This document shows positions 51,658 to 63,509 of a DNA stretch of 64,000 nucleotides, one piece after another. This stretch comes from Umbelopsis ramanniana AG. Its lineage: Eukaryota; Mucoromycota; Umbelopsidomycetes; Umbelopsidales; Umbelopsidaceae. Below the pieces are notes generated by a model that did not search any database, was not told the DNA's origin, and worked only from the letters and a program-made list of their open reading frames with translations. The position numbers were made by a program, and so were the translations under genes. The DNA lies in contig NW_026252108.1 of assembly GCF_025399195.1 (NCBI RefSeq), positions 186,001 through 250,000 of the forward strand. Direction: 5' to 3'. The stretch's first letter is position 1. Every line of letters starts with the position of its first letter.

Positions 51658-54600
51658 ATGTCCTTCGCTGTTCCCCCTACTGAAGCTGCTGGAACTGCCC
51701 ATGCTACCGCTGCTGCCAACAGCATTCCTGCTCCTGCTGCTAACTCTCGGGTTCTTCAACGTAACACCCCTAAGACCCCTGCTGGACCCCACAAGCCCGT
51801 GACTGCATTCACTGGTGAAGAGAAGGATCTCACCATTGCCACACTTGCTCTGCAAGATGGCTCTTATTACCAAGGTATCTCCTTTGGTTCCGAGAAGAAA
51901 AGCATTTCTGGTGAAATGGTCTTCCAAACTGGTGAGTCAAAAAATTCGGACACACCAAAAAAAAATTTTTTTTTTTTTGGGCTCTTTGACGTAAAGATGT
52001 TGAAACTCAAACATGATAAAAATCAGGTATGGTCGGCTACCCAGAGTCTTTGACGGATCCTTCCTACAGAGGACAAATCTTGGTCATCACCTTCCCTCTT
52101 GTTGGTAACTATGGTGTTCCCTCCCGTGAAGAAATGGACGATCTCCTCAAAGATATTCCAAAGTACTTTGAGTCAAACCAAATCCACATTGCTGGTCTTA
52201 TTGTTGGTAATTACGCAAAGGATTACTCTCACTACTTGGCTCACTCCTCCTTGGCAACCTGGTTGAAGGAGAACGATATCCCAGCTCTCTATGGCCTTGA
52301 TACTCGTGCATTGACCAAGAAGATCAGAACTCAAGGTGTTCTCCTCTCCAAGATCTTGTTCCCCAAGTCTAGCTCCGTTTTGGACAATGCTGCTTCTGCT
52401 TTCGGTATTTCCACTTCAGATGATCAAGCATCTTGGGCAGACAAGCTTCAGGATGTTGAATGGGTTGATCCCAATACTCGCAACTTGGTCGCTGAAGTTT
52501 CTTTGAAGGAGCCAAAGTTGTATTGCCCTGAACCTTCCAAGGCTGTCAAGACCGCTAGTGGCCGTACTCTTCGTATTCTTGCTGTTGATGTCGGTATGAA
52601 GTACAACCAAATCCGCTGCTTTGTCAACCGCGGTGTCGAACTCAAGGTCGTGCCATGGGATTATGACTTCACTACTGAGCCTACTGACACCTTTGATGGT
52701 TTGTTCTTGTCCAACGGTCCTGGTGATCCTACTATGGTGGAAGGCACCATTGCTCACATTCGTACCATGTTGAAGGAGGCTAAGAAGCCCATCTTTGGTA
52801 TCTGTTTGGGTCACCAACTTCTTGCTCTTGCCTCTGGCGCAAAGACTCTCAAGATGAAGTACGGTAACCGTGGTCACAACATTCCATGCACAGACATGAT
52901 CTCCGGACGCTGCTATATCACTTCCCAAAACCACGGTTATGCCGTTGATGCTACCACTTTGACTGGTGATTTCCAAGAGCTCTTTGTCAATGCCAACGAT
53001 GGTTCCAACGAAGGTATCATGCACAAGACTTTGCCCTTCTTCTCCGTTCAGTTCCATCCAGAATCCACTCCCGGTCCCAGAGATACTGAATTCTTGTTCG
53101 ATGTCTTCATCAACACTACCAAGGAGTGCGCTGATCAAGGCAAGCTTGTTCCTGTCACCATGCCTGGTGGCTTGAAGGCTGATAACTACGCTCGTAACCC
53201 CAGAGTTTATGTCAAGAAGGTTCTTGTTCTCGGTTCCGGTGGTCTTTCCATCGGTCAAGCTGGTGAATTCGATTACTCTGGTTCTCAAGCTATCAAGGCT
53301 TTGAAGGAGGAAGGCATTTACACCATTTTGATCAATCCTAATATTGCCACCATTCAAACCTCCAAGGGTCTTGCTGACAAGGTTTACTTCCTTCCTGTCA
53401 CTCCTGATTTCGTCCGTAAGGTCATTGAATACGAGAAGCCCGAAGGTATCTACGTCACTTTTGGTGGTCAGACCGCTTTGAACGTCGGTATCAAGTTGAA
53501 GGATGAGTTCGAAGGTCTTGGTGTCAAGGTTCTTGGTACTCAAATCGACACTATCATCACTACTGAGGATCGTGATCTTTTCGCTCAAGCCTTGTATGAG
53601 ATTGACGAGAAGTGTGCTCCCTCTGCCTCTGCTGTCACTGTTCCCGAAGCTTTGGCTGCTGCCAAGAATATCGGCTACCCCGTTATTTGCCGTGCTGCTT
53701 ATGCTCTCGGTGGTCTTGGTTCCGGTTTCGCTAACAATGAGCCTGAACTTGTTGCTCTCTGCAACAAGGCCTTTGCCACCTCTCCTCAAGTTTTGATCGA
53801 AAAGTCAATGAAGGGCTGGAAAGAAATTGAGTACGAAGTTGTCAGAGATTGCCAAGACAACTGTATCACTGTCTGTAACATGGAGAACTTTGATCCTTTG
53901 GGTATCCACACTGGTGACTCCATTGTCGTTGCTCCTTCCCAAACCCTTTCTGATGAAGACTACAACATGCTCCGTACCACTGCTGTCAATGTCATTCGTC
54001 ATCTTGGTGTTGTCGGTGAATGTAACATTCAGTATGCTCTTAACCCCTTCTCCAAGGAATACTGCATCATTGAAGTCAACGCTCGTCTCTCTCGTTCTTC
54101 CGCTCTTGCCTCCAAGGCTACTGGCTACCCTCTTGCCTTCGTTGCCGCCAAGTTGGGTCTCGGTATTCCCTTGAACGAAATTAAGAACAGTGTCACCAAG
54201 AAGACCTGTGCTTGCTTCGAGCCTTCTCTCGATTACGTCGTTGTCAAGATTCCTCGTTGGGATTTGAAGAAGTTCAACCGTGTCAGCACTGCCCTTTCTT
54301 CTTCCATGAAGTCTGTTGGTGAGGTTATGGCTGTTGGTAGAACATTTGAGGAAACCATCCAAAAGGCTATCCGTGCTATTGATTACCATCTTGTTGGTTT
54401 CTCTGCCAATGACTTCATTGATGACGAGAACATCGACTACGAGTTGAGCAACCCCTCTGATCAACGTTTGTTCGCTATTGCTAATGCTATGCACAAGGGT
54501 TATACCGTTGACCGTATTTGGGAACTCACCAAGATTGACAAGTGGTTCTTGAACAAGTTGAAGCACATTGTTGATCTCGAGAACCGTCTTGGAGGATTTG

Positions 54601-57600
54601 CTGCTAACAACATTCCCGGTAACATGCTCCGTGCTGCCAAGCAACTTGGTTTCTCTGATCGCCAGATTGCCAACCAAATCAACAGCAATGAATTTGCCGT
54701 TCGCAGAATTCGTCAAGAATATGGAGTTACTCCTTTCGTTAAGCAGATCGATACTGGTAAGCTAATTTATTCAATGGCGGTTTGAAATGTTACAAAATCA
54801 CCCCTCATATTTACACTTTCTTATAGTTGCTGCTGAATTCCCTGCTTACACCAACTACTTGTATATCACTTACAACGCTGTTGAGCACGATATTGAATTC
54901 AACGATAATGGTATCATGGTGCTCGGTTCCGGTGTCTACCGTATTGGTTCTTCCGTCGAATTCGATTGGTGTGCTGTCCGCGCCATCCGTACTCTCCGTG
55001 AAAAGGGTATCAAGACCATCATGGTTAACTACAACCCTGAAACTGTTTCCACTGATTACGATGAAGCTGATCGTCTGTACTTCGAGAACATCAACCTTGA
55101 ACGTGTCTTGGATATCTACGAGATTGAAAACTCCGCTGGTGTGATCATGTCCATGGGTGGTCAAACTCCCAACAACATCGCTTTGCCTTTGTTCCGCCAG
55201 AACGTCAAGATCCTTGGTACTTCTCCCGAAATGATTGACAGTGCTGAAAACAGATACAAGTTCTCTCGTCTCTGTGACAAGATTGGTGTTGATCAGCCCC
55301 TTTGGAAGGAACTTACTAGTTACACTGAGGCTGATTCTTTCTGTGAGAACGTTGGTTACCCAGTCCTTGTTCGTCCATCTTACGTCTTGTCTGGTGCTGC
55401 TATGAACGTTGTGTTCTCCAAGGATGATCTTCACGCCTACCTTAAGGAGGCTGCTGCTGTCTCTAGAGAATACCCTGTTGTCATTTCCAAGTACATTGAG
55501 GAAGCCAAGGAAATTGAAATGGATGCTGTTGCTATTGGAGGAAAGATGGTCATGCATGTCATCTCTGAGCACGTTGAAAACGCTGGTGTTCACTCTGGTG
55601 ATGCCACTCTCGTCCTTCCCCCTCAGGATTTGGATGAAGAGACTGTCCGCAAGATTGAAGTTGCCACTGCTAAGATTGGTCAAGCTTTGAACGTCACCGG
55701 TCCTTTCAACATTCAGTTCATTGCCAAGAACAACGAAATTAAGGTCATCGAATGTAACGTTCGTGCCGCTCGTTCCACTCCTTTCGTCTCCAAGGTTCTT
55801 GATGTTGACTTGATCGAGATGGCTACCCACGCCATGCTTGGCCTGCCGGTTACTCCTTATCCCAAGGTTGTCATTCCCAAGAACTATGTTGGTATCAAGG
55901 TTCCTCAGTTCTCTTTCAGCCGTCTTTCTGGTGCTGATCCTGTCCTTGGTGTTGAGATGGCTTCTACTGGTGAAGTTGCCTGTTTCGGTACTGATAAGTA
56001 TGATGCTTACCTCAAGTCTCTTCTTGCTACTGGCTTCACTCTTCCCAAGAAGAACATCCTTCTTTCTATTGGTTCCTTCAAGGAGAAGCAAGAGATGTTG
56101 CCTTCTATCAAGAAACTCCACGAGATGGGTTACAACATTTTTGCCACTTCTGGTACTGCCGATTTTATTCAGGAGCATGAGATCCCTGTCAAGTATCTTG
56201 AGACTTTGGAAGGTGCCGGTGATGACAAGATGAAGGCCGAATACTCTCTTCAACAGCATTTATCCAACAACTTGATTGATATGTACATCAACTTGCCATC
56301 TCGCAACAGATTCCGTCGTCCTGCCTCTTACATGTCTAAGGGTTACAAGTCTCGTCGTATGGCTGTTGACTACTCCATTCCTCTTCTCACTAACGTCAAG
56401 TGCGCCAAGCTCTTCATTGAGGCACTTGCTCGCAAGAAGCCTTTCGAGATTAGCAGTGTTGATTACAAGACTAGCCACACCAGTGCTATCTTGCCTGGTC
56501 TTTTCAACGTTGGTGCCTTTGTCCCTGCTAAGGAAGACTTCGAAGATGTCACCAAGGCTTCTGTTGATGGCGGTTTCACCACCATTTCTGCCATTCCTGA
56601 CGGTGTTGACTCTACCAAGACTTTGGCTGATGTTACCGCATATGTCCGTGATAAGGCTCATATCGACTACTTGTTGAACATTGCTGGTACTGCTGAGAAC
56701 GCTGAGGAGCTCACATCTAATGATGATCAAGCTTCCGCTCTCTATGCTCTTACCGAGAAGATTGGATCTGGAAAGATCTCTGTTGTTGATTCTCTGTTCA
56801 CCTCATGGCCATCTGGCAGCCCTATTGTCACTGATGCCAAGGGTACCGATCTCGCCTCTATCTTGTTGCTTGCCAGCTTGCACAGCCGTCCTGTCCACGT
56901 TTCCAACGTCACCAACAAGGATGATCTTGGTTTGATTCGCATGAGTAAGGAAAAGGGTCTGGCTATTACTTGTGATGTTGCCGTCTACTCGCTCTTTTTG
57001 ACCGCTGAGGAGACTGGCTCCAAGTTGTTGCCAACTGAGCGTGACCAAGCCGCCATCTGGAAGAACCTCAGCAGCATTGACTGTTTCTCTGTTGGCTCTT
57101 TGCCTTATAACCTTGCTAAGGAGCTCGGAAAGTCTGCTTCTGCCACCACTGGTGTCGCTGATGCTCTTCCTCTTTTGCTTACTGCTGTCAGCCAAGGCAA
57201 GCTCACTCTTCAAGACATTGAGGAGCGCATGCATGACAACCCAAGCCGCATCTTTGGATTGTCTCCTCAACCCGATACTTACATCGAGGTTGAAATCGAC
57301 CGTGTCCATGTCACTCCTGTTGACAACAAGGTTTGGTCTCCATTTGCTGGAAAGCCCATGAGCGGATCAGTCCATCGTGTTGTTCTCCGTGGTACCACTC
57401 TCTTCTTGGATGGATCCAACATCTCTCAAGGCAAGGAAGGTCGCAACGTTTCTGCTCTTTCCCACAGCCTCAAGTCCTCCAAGACTCCCGTCAGAGCTCC
57501 TAAGGATGTTAAGCGCGAGAAGTCTGACGTTGTTGGTCCTCAAGCTGACAACGAGCCCCTCAAGGCCAGCGATGATCAACTCGTTCCTTACCAGAGCGCT

Positions 57601-58572
57601 GATAGTTATGAGATCTCTGCTTCCTTGGCTCGCTTGGTTAGCCGATCTCCCTTCTACCGCAAGCATATCCTTCGCTCTAAGCAATTCGACCGCAATGATT
57701 TGCACATGCTCTTTGGTGTTGCTGCTGAGATGAGAACTTTGGTTCAACGATATGGATCTATCAACTTGATGCAAGGCCGTGTTATGACCACCATGTTCTT
57801 CGAAGCTTCCACTCGCACCTCTTCATCTTTCGAAGCTGCTATGCTTCGTCTCGGAGGTCAAGTTGTTTCTGTCAGTGGTACCACTTCATCTGTTCAAAAG
57901 GGTGAATCCTTGGCTGATACTGTCCGCACTCTTGGTTGCTATGGTGATCTCATTGTCCTTCGTCATCCTCAACCTGGTTCTGCTGACGTCGCTGCCAAGT
58001 ACAGCAAGGTTCCTATCATCAATGCTGGTGACGGTATTGGCGAACACCCTACTCAAGCTTTCTTGGATGTCTTCACCATTCGTGAAGAATTGGGTACTGT
58101 CAATGGTTTGACTATCACTCTTGTTGGTGACTTGAAGAACGGACGTACTGTTCACTCTCTTGTTCGCATCTTGGCTTACTACCAAGTCACCTTGAACTTC
58201 GTTGCTCCCGAATCTCTTCGTTTGCCCGACGATGTCAAGACTGAGCTCTCCCGCTCTGGTGTCAAGATGAACGAGTACACTAGCTTGGATGATGTCATTG
58301 GTGAGACTGATGTTCTCTACATGACTCGTGTTCAGAAGGAACGATTCACCAACGAAGAGGAGTACAATCGCGTCAAGGATGCATACATCATCAACAACAA
58401 CGTCTTGTCCAAGGCCAAGTCTCAAATGATTCTCATGCATCCTTTGCCCCGTGTCAATGAAATTGACCCTGAAGTTGATTTCGATCAAAGAGCCGCTTAC
58501 TTCCGTCAAATGCGTTACGGACTTTACGTTAGAATGGCTCTTCTTGCTTTGGTGCTCGGCACTTTGGCTTAA
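51658..58572 (+). CDS. URA2: URA2: carbamoyl-phosphate synthase / inactive DHOase-like / aspartate transcarbamylase
   Basis: This protein performs the first two steps of pyrimidine synthesis in the cytosol. Three exons (51658-51931, 52027-54756, 54827-58572) sum to exactly 2249 residues. Order: glutaminase with the nucleophile in [11 protein letters not shown] and FHPEST; the two CPSase halves, starting [20 protein letters not shown] and [19 protein letters not shown]; a dihydroorotase-like segment from about 56.4 kb; and ATCase with [12 protein letters not shown] and EHPTQAFLD. The DHOase-like part reads [13 protein letters not shown] where active enzymes have a metal-binding HxH, so it is inactive, as in other fungal URA2; a separate URA4 must do that step. 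In yeast the protein is UTP-inhibited. Codon use is strongly biased toward C/T-ending codons, unlike most neighbours, implying high expression. Confidence 0.97.
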
Positions 58573-58829
58573 ATATGGAATCCAATATTTTACTTTTTTC
58601 ATTTCCTTTTTTTATTACCCGTACTCGGGAGTTGTTTATAGAGTATTATCGAATTAAAATGCACTTTTGTAACATGCACTTAATGACTTCCAGTGTAGTT
58701 TTTGCAATGTCTCCTTCACACCAAGAACGATAACGATGTGATCGTTCTGTCGCTGACTGAGATATTTGTATGCATATGTATATGGCAGATTGCTGTTTGA
58801 CAAAGATCCAACGCCTACTCCAGGTAAGC

Positions 58830-59627
58830 TCAAGCCTCTGTCACCTCAAGAATACGCTCCTGGGCTCGGTTCAACAATTTTGATAGCAAGTTATGTACTA
58901 ATTGGAAAACACCGGTAGCAGCAGCCATGATTCCAAATAGAACGATGAATATGATGGCGGCAGCTCCATAATCCATTGGTCCAAAACACCCACAAAATGG
59001 CATGGTCGTCGGTAAGCTGCCACTAGGCTTTGTCACAATCGATACGATCATGTAGACTAAGCCGAGGAAAGCGGTCAGGCACACACCGACGAAAACGTAA
59101 AACCTATCCAGCCACATTATGACTATCGTCCCGTGCCAACTAAGCCAGTTGGGATCTTGAGGGTTGGGGTAGTGGTGAACTGCATACACATCAATGACCT
59201 TGACGAGGTACGAGAGCACAACTATAATGGCGAGGACAAGCACAATGGTGATGAAAATCTTCAGGAAAGATGAGCCTATCACATTTGCCCAGAAAGGTCG
59301 TTGTAAGTTGTACTGGTAATGACACACTTCGCAGGTGAATTGGTTTTTAAGACTTTCTTTTCGCCAGCGTTGCAAGCATTGCAAGTGTACGTAAGCCATT
59401 GATCCTTTGCACAGACATGGCCGGATAAGTGGGTCAAATGCCGTGGTTTGATGGTCGTTTTCGTTGCTCAACATCAGACAAATCCTGCAGTCTTTTTGAT
59501 CAAAAGTGCCGGTCCTTGAACGCTCTCCTGGAGTAGTGGGTATGTTGATGGAATGGAATGGTGCCTCGTCTGTGCGTTGGGATTGTATCAGAGGAATCTG
59601 CTGCGGTGATCCTTTAGGACTAGACAT
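58830..59627 (-). CDS. RING-CH (MARCH-type) membrane E3 ubiquitin ligase
   Basis: A single-exon gene for 265 residues. The RING-CH finger near residues 45-100 has the C4HC3 order: DCRICLM, RPCLCKGSMAYVHLQCLQRW, then FTCEVCHYQY. Four likely membrane helices follow, including FITIVLVLAIIVVLSYLV and AAAIIFIVLFGIMAAATG. Such ligases ubiquitinate membrane proteins in the ER, Golgi or endosomes. The start MSSPKGSPQQIP is chosen because MARCH proteins usually begin with a cytosolic tail and RING. An in-frame ATG at 59855 would add 76 residues with extra hydrophobic stretches and cannot be fully excluded. It converges with URA2, about 260 bases between stops. Confidence 0.88.
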   Translation of the reverse strand: MSSPKGSPQQIPLIQSQRTDEAPFHSINIPTTPGERSRTGTFDQKDCRICLMLSNENDHQTTAFDPLIRPCLCKGSMAYVHLQCLQRWRKESLKNQFTCEVCHYQYNLQRPFWANVIGSSFLKIFITIVLVLAIIVVLSYLVKVIDVYAVHHYPNPQDPNWLSWHGTIVIMWLDRFYVFVGVCLTAFLGLVYMIVSIVTKPSGSLPTTMPFCGCFGPMDYGAAAIIFIVLFGIMAAATGVFQLVHNLLSKLLNRAQERILEVTEA

Positions 59628-60136
59628 GACTTGAATTGGCGACCAAGGAAATACAATGAGACAAAAGGTAATAAAGTAAGTAATAGACCAATACTCGGTA
59701 AAAGCTAGCAGCGTGGAAGGTGCATCGTTTCCTAAATATAACAGCTTCAACCTGAGCCACACTACATCGCACAAGTTGAGGCGGTTTACTAAAAACAGAG
59801 ACGCCATAATCTTTATAAAGACGACGAAAATCGAATTTAAGCTTTTTCGCTTCAAAATAGATCATTATCCAATTGCAAGTGCTTTTTCAACGCCCTTAGG
59901 GTTCACAGCAGATGAAAATCAGTACAATGAGGACGGGTTTGCGCAGCGGATAGAAAGTCCGCTGAGGCCCGACTTTACCGAGTGATCAAAGGTAATAACG
60001 TTTCACGTCCAATCTGAGATGCTCTTTTCAGCAATCATAATGCGTTCGCCTCTTGGTGCTTTTCTGATCTTTTTTACAATTGGCATCTGGAAATAATTTA
60101 CATCGTGACAGTGGGCTGGTATACTATGATTAATTA

Positions 60137-60972
60137 TCAGTCTCTAGGTGTAAATTTTGCATAATAGTCCTTTGTCTTCAGCTCATATAGTTCCTGTGTG
60201 CACTCTGGAAGTTCATCTCTATATGCCCCTGTAGAATTAAATGTATAAATAACTTGAAATTGGGGCAAATCGCCTATGCTTAATGCTATGCTCACCTGGT
60301 GATCCATCGTAAATCGAGAACGATGGTACAACAGTGTTGGGTGGTATAATTGTGTTGTCTGCAATGCAACAACAATCCTTTATGATGGCGAATCGACCCT
60401 GCAAAAGGAAAGCCAGATTAGTGAGTCTTCCGACGGAAGTTCGTGTAAACCGGCGGCTTCGCGTCCTGAGGCCTTACAATTACACAATTCTTGCCGATCG
60501 TAACATAGGATCCAATAGTCGCTGCTTGTACTATGCTTCCTTCTCCAATGGTTACATGGTCACCGATCTTCATAGGATAGTAGCTAAATATACCCTTGTA
60601 GGTCTTGTACGGCGGTCGAATTATTGAACCATGTGCTAACAAGCAGTATCGACCAATAGCCACAACCACCGTGTGTCCTCCGCCGGTTCTACGCAAATCG
60701 CCTCTGATAACACATCCTGTTTGAATAATGGTCTAAGACAGAAGATTAGTATTCGCATTTTCAGATTGGGAGCTCAGAAGGAAGCAGATTGTACCTTGCC
60801 ACCAAGAATAATATTTTGGCTGCCGCAAATGACAGACTTTCGACTGACTTTATTGCCAGTGTCCTAATTTTGGGAAATGAGTAGGATGATAAACGTGAAT
60901 AAGGTCTGAAATCAAAGTACTAACGGTTTCTATGTACTCTGCCCTATCATAATATATGACAGGCGTCTCCAT
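60137..60972 (-). CDS. DCTN5: dynactin subunit p25 (DCTN5)
   Basis: This subunit is part of the pointed-end complex of dynactin, which links dynein to endosomes and nuclei in fungi. The gene begins METPVIYYDRAEYIET and, after an intron (about 60864-60924), continues DTGNKVSRKSVICGSQNI. Hexapeptide repeats of a left-handed beta-helix follow: IILGGKTIIQTGCVIRGDL, then PMKIGDHVTIGEGSIVQAAT and IGSYVTIGKNCVIG. After another intron come DCCCIADNTIIPPNTVVPSF and a C-terminal tail ELYELKTKDYYAKFTPRD. Length and repeat arrangement fit p25. Gamma-carbonic anhydrases share the fold but their metal-binding histidines are not evident. Confidence 0.93.
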
Positions 60973-61187
60973 TTTCCGAGATTCGGTCGGACAAGGTATA
61001 GGCAGGCACGACTTCAAACATAACCTCGCCACGTACTTTTTTGGGTTGCTTGCTGCACGTGACTGACACGACTGATCTGGTCCAACACCATGGGCACCAA
61101 CCAGAGACTTATGCTGAGCAGGTTGAAGTATGTGTCATTGAACATCCGTAATTATCCATTTATTTTCAATTTATAGTTGCTACACAT

Positions 61188-62475
61188 CTATGCAACAAAG
61201 TTCTTTGGGGCTTCACCGACGGGTTCGCCTTCAGGAGTCTATCGCAAATGTTAGAATGATGATAAACCGATCAAGTCAGCTGCACGCATACCAAATACTT
61301 ACAACATATGCTGCGCAAAGTCCACCATCTACCTTGAAATCTGTACCGGTTACGAAGCTACTTTCGTCAGAAGCAAGGAAGAGTGCGCCTTGAGCCTGCT
61401 CAATTGGTTCACCTATCGATTGCACAGTCACTTAGTTTAACTTCTAACCGTCAAACGTCGACAGTTGCACACTTACCAAATCTTCCCATAGGAACATGAA
61501 CCAAACGTCTGTTTTTCTTCTCAGGTGTATTGAGGAAATCCATCAAGAGAGGAGTACGAATAGGGCCAGGGCATAGAGAATTGAAACGGATGTTTTCTCG
61601 CGCGTGAACCATGGCTAACTCACGACTAAGAAGGAGTTTGAAGTTAGTCCCATCGGGCCGATTACTAGATTCATATAGTGCTGCAAACTCACGTCATGGC
61701 TAAAACAGCACCCTTGGATGCGGTATCTATAGGTAACATGGATAATCGTAAGATATCGGCAGCAAAATGCTGTCTATATGCTCCATAGCTAAGCCAACTT
61801 ACATGCCAATTGAGGCGTTGCGGCACCCATGATGGCCACAAAGCTTGCAGTGTTGATGATGGAACCACCACCACACTTGCGCATAGCCAAGATAGCGTAC
61901 TTGCATCCGAACCAAACACCCTTCACATTGATATCCATAGTTAAATCCCTACATAACATATCATAAGGGGCTGTCAGCTACACATGGCGAAGGTACACAA
62001 TTTTCTCACGCGTATATTTATAACACATACCAAATACTTTGCTCGGTGTTGAGAGCGTTATCGTCAGCAGGGTGCATGATGCCAGCGTTGTTGAACATGA
62101 CGTTCAACTTGCCATACTTTTCAACAGCAGCATCCACTAGCGCCTTGACCTCCTCTTCCTTGGCAACGTTAGCTTTGAATGCAATCGCGTTTCCCTCTCC
62201 AAAAAGCTCTGTAATCTTGTCAACCGTAACCTGTGCGCCTTCAAGGTTGATATCCGCACACACAACCTTGGCACCCTCGCGAGCGAAGAGGATAGCAGAC
62301 TCTCGTCCGATACCGCTATTTAAAAAGAATGAGGTAGAGTAGGTCGGCGAGGTGTGAGCAAATACGGCGGACATCATATACTGCGCTCAATCGTACTAGA
62401 TAAAGTCACTCACCCTCCAGCACCGGTGACGATAGCGACCTTGCCTTGCAATCTTGGTAGAGACTTGACAGACAT
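61188..62475 (-). CDS. short-chain dehydrogenase/reductase (classical SDR)
   Basis: An NAD(P)-dependent oxidoreductase with about six exons. It starts [20 protein letters not shown], and the first intron splits the nucleotide-binding TGAGGGIG motif (GGA GG joined to C GGT). An acidic residue after the second strand ([10 protein letters not shown]) suggests NAD preference. NNAG ([16 protein letters not shown]) and the catalytic YTASK are intact, the latter split over an intron (A|YTASKG). The C-terminal exon gives [16 protein letters not shown], joined by a donor GTAAGT and acceptor GATAG; reading through would end two lines later in an unrelated tail. The substrate cannot be inferred. The gene lies upstream of DCTN5 on the same strand. 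Confidence 0.9.
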
Positions 62476-63509
62476 GACAGTAAAATAAACGTAAAAAGAA
62501 AAAGTGGTTGATCCGGCAAATGCGCTTGACAGCCGGTTTTTATTTGCGCGGCGGCGTTCCAATCAAGCGAATGATGTTCCGCGACGAGCAAGCCTTATCT
62601 GCCACACCGTGACAAATGCATGAGAAGGCCCCACATGCTAAGTTAGTGCGTATTGTATAAGATTAAAAGAAAAATAGCTTATTTTCTTCGACATTGTCAT
62701 CCATCTCGCCTTTCCCATTCCAAAACGTTATGTTGGATTACCTCTACATCTATACAGGAGAGAATATAAAAAAAACCGACCGAAGAGGGGTGAGAACGTG
62801 ACACCTGTACTTCTCTAAACAGGAGAGCTTTGTAGTTTCGTATACTTGGCATCAATTTTTGGTGCATTATATCTAGCTTTTTGTATTCAGGACGCGCTCA
62901 GTCCATGCAGATCGAAGCGTCCAAGTCGTTATTTCCTGTCTATAGTCCGGCGTATCTTGCTCGACTCAAGATATCCGGGCTCGTAGTGCACAAGCCTTTT
63001 TGTCGGCATTTTCGACCGCCGTGTCCACGAGCTTGTTGACAGGTTATACTCCGTCTCCTTCGAGAAGATAATAGATCACTTGAAAGGTGCATCAAGTGAA
63101 GGTTTTTTCATCCATGAAGATCGTCTGCCTCGTTTCATATGCTGAAGATATTGTGAACATTCCTCTTCACTGGCCGTCAACTTATGACTTTATACACATT
63201 ATCGCAGCGTAACGAGAGTGGTTCCAATTTTCGATCGAGGGTATGTCGGCGTTATTCCACCGTTTTCTCAACCCAGTGCTAAACTTCAGCGTTTTCGTTA
63301 AAATGACGTGGTCCACGCAATAAACCATGACTTATGAACTTGGGCATGAAATACAAGTGTAACTTGTATCGAAACTGTTCTTCAACTCTTTAATTTTTAT
63401 GGCAAAAGTGTCATGTCTTTTAAAATATATATATATATGGGTTACATTTGATACACCTATAATAAGTTAACATAGGCTGGTAAGCCAAAACTAAGCACTA
63501 TACTCAGAA
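62476..63509. other. 1 kb spacer with no recognisable gene
   Basis: This is the 5' flank of the dehydrogenase gene and the 3' flank of the secreted-protein gene. One plus-strand stretch near 62881-63040 stays open for about 54 codons (includes SLFPVYSPAYLARLKIS) but has no start, end or domain. An AT dinucleotide run lies at 63425-63438. Confidence 0.45.
63425..63438. repeat. AT dinucleotide microsatellite
   Basis: About seven AT units in the spacer before the secreted-protein gene. Confidence 0.7.

Noticed and set aside
52416-53789. Long minus-strand open frame opposite URA2 (457 codons; also 54811-56259, 53805-54716 and 57886-58602)
   Set aside because: They mirror the URA2 coding phase and codon bias and show no recognisable domains.
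59628-59855. 76-residue N-terminal extension of the RING-CH protein
   Set aside because: The family usually begins with a short cytosolic tail before the RING; the extension reads like open promoter sequence. Kept as a minor alternative only.
62881-63045. 54-codon open stretch that could be a pseudogene
   Set aside because: No start, no end, no recognisable domain; expected by chance in a 1 kb spacer.
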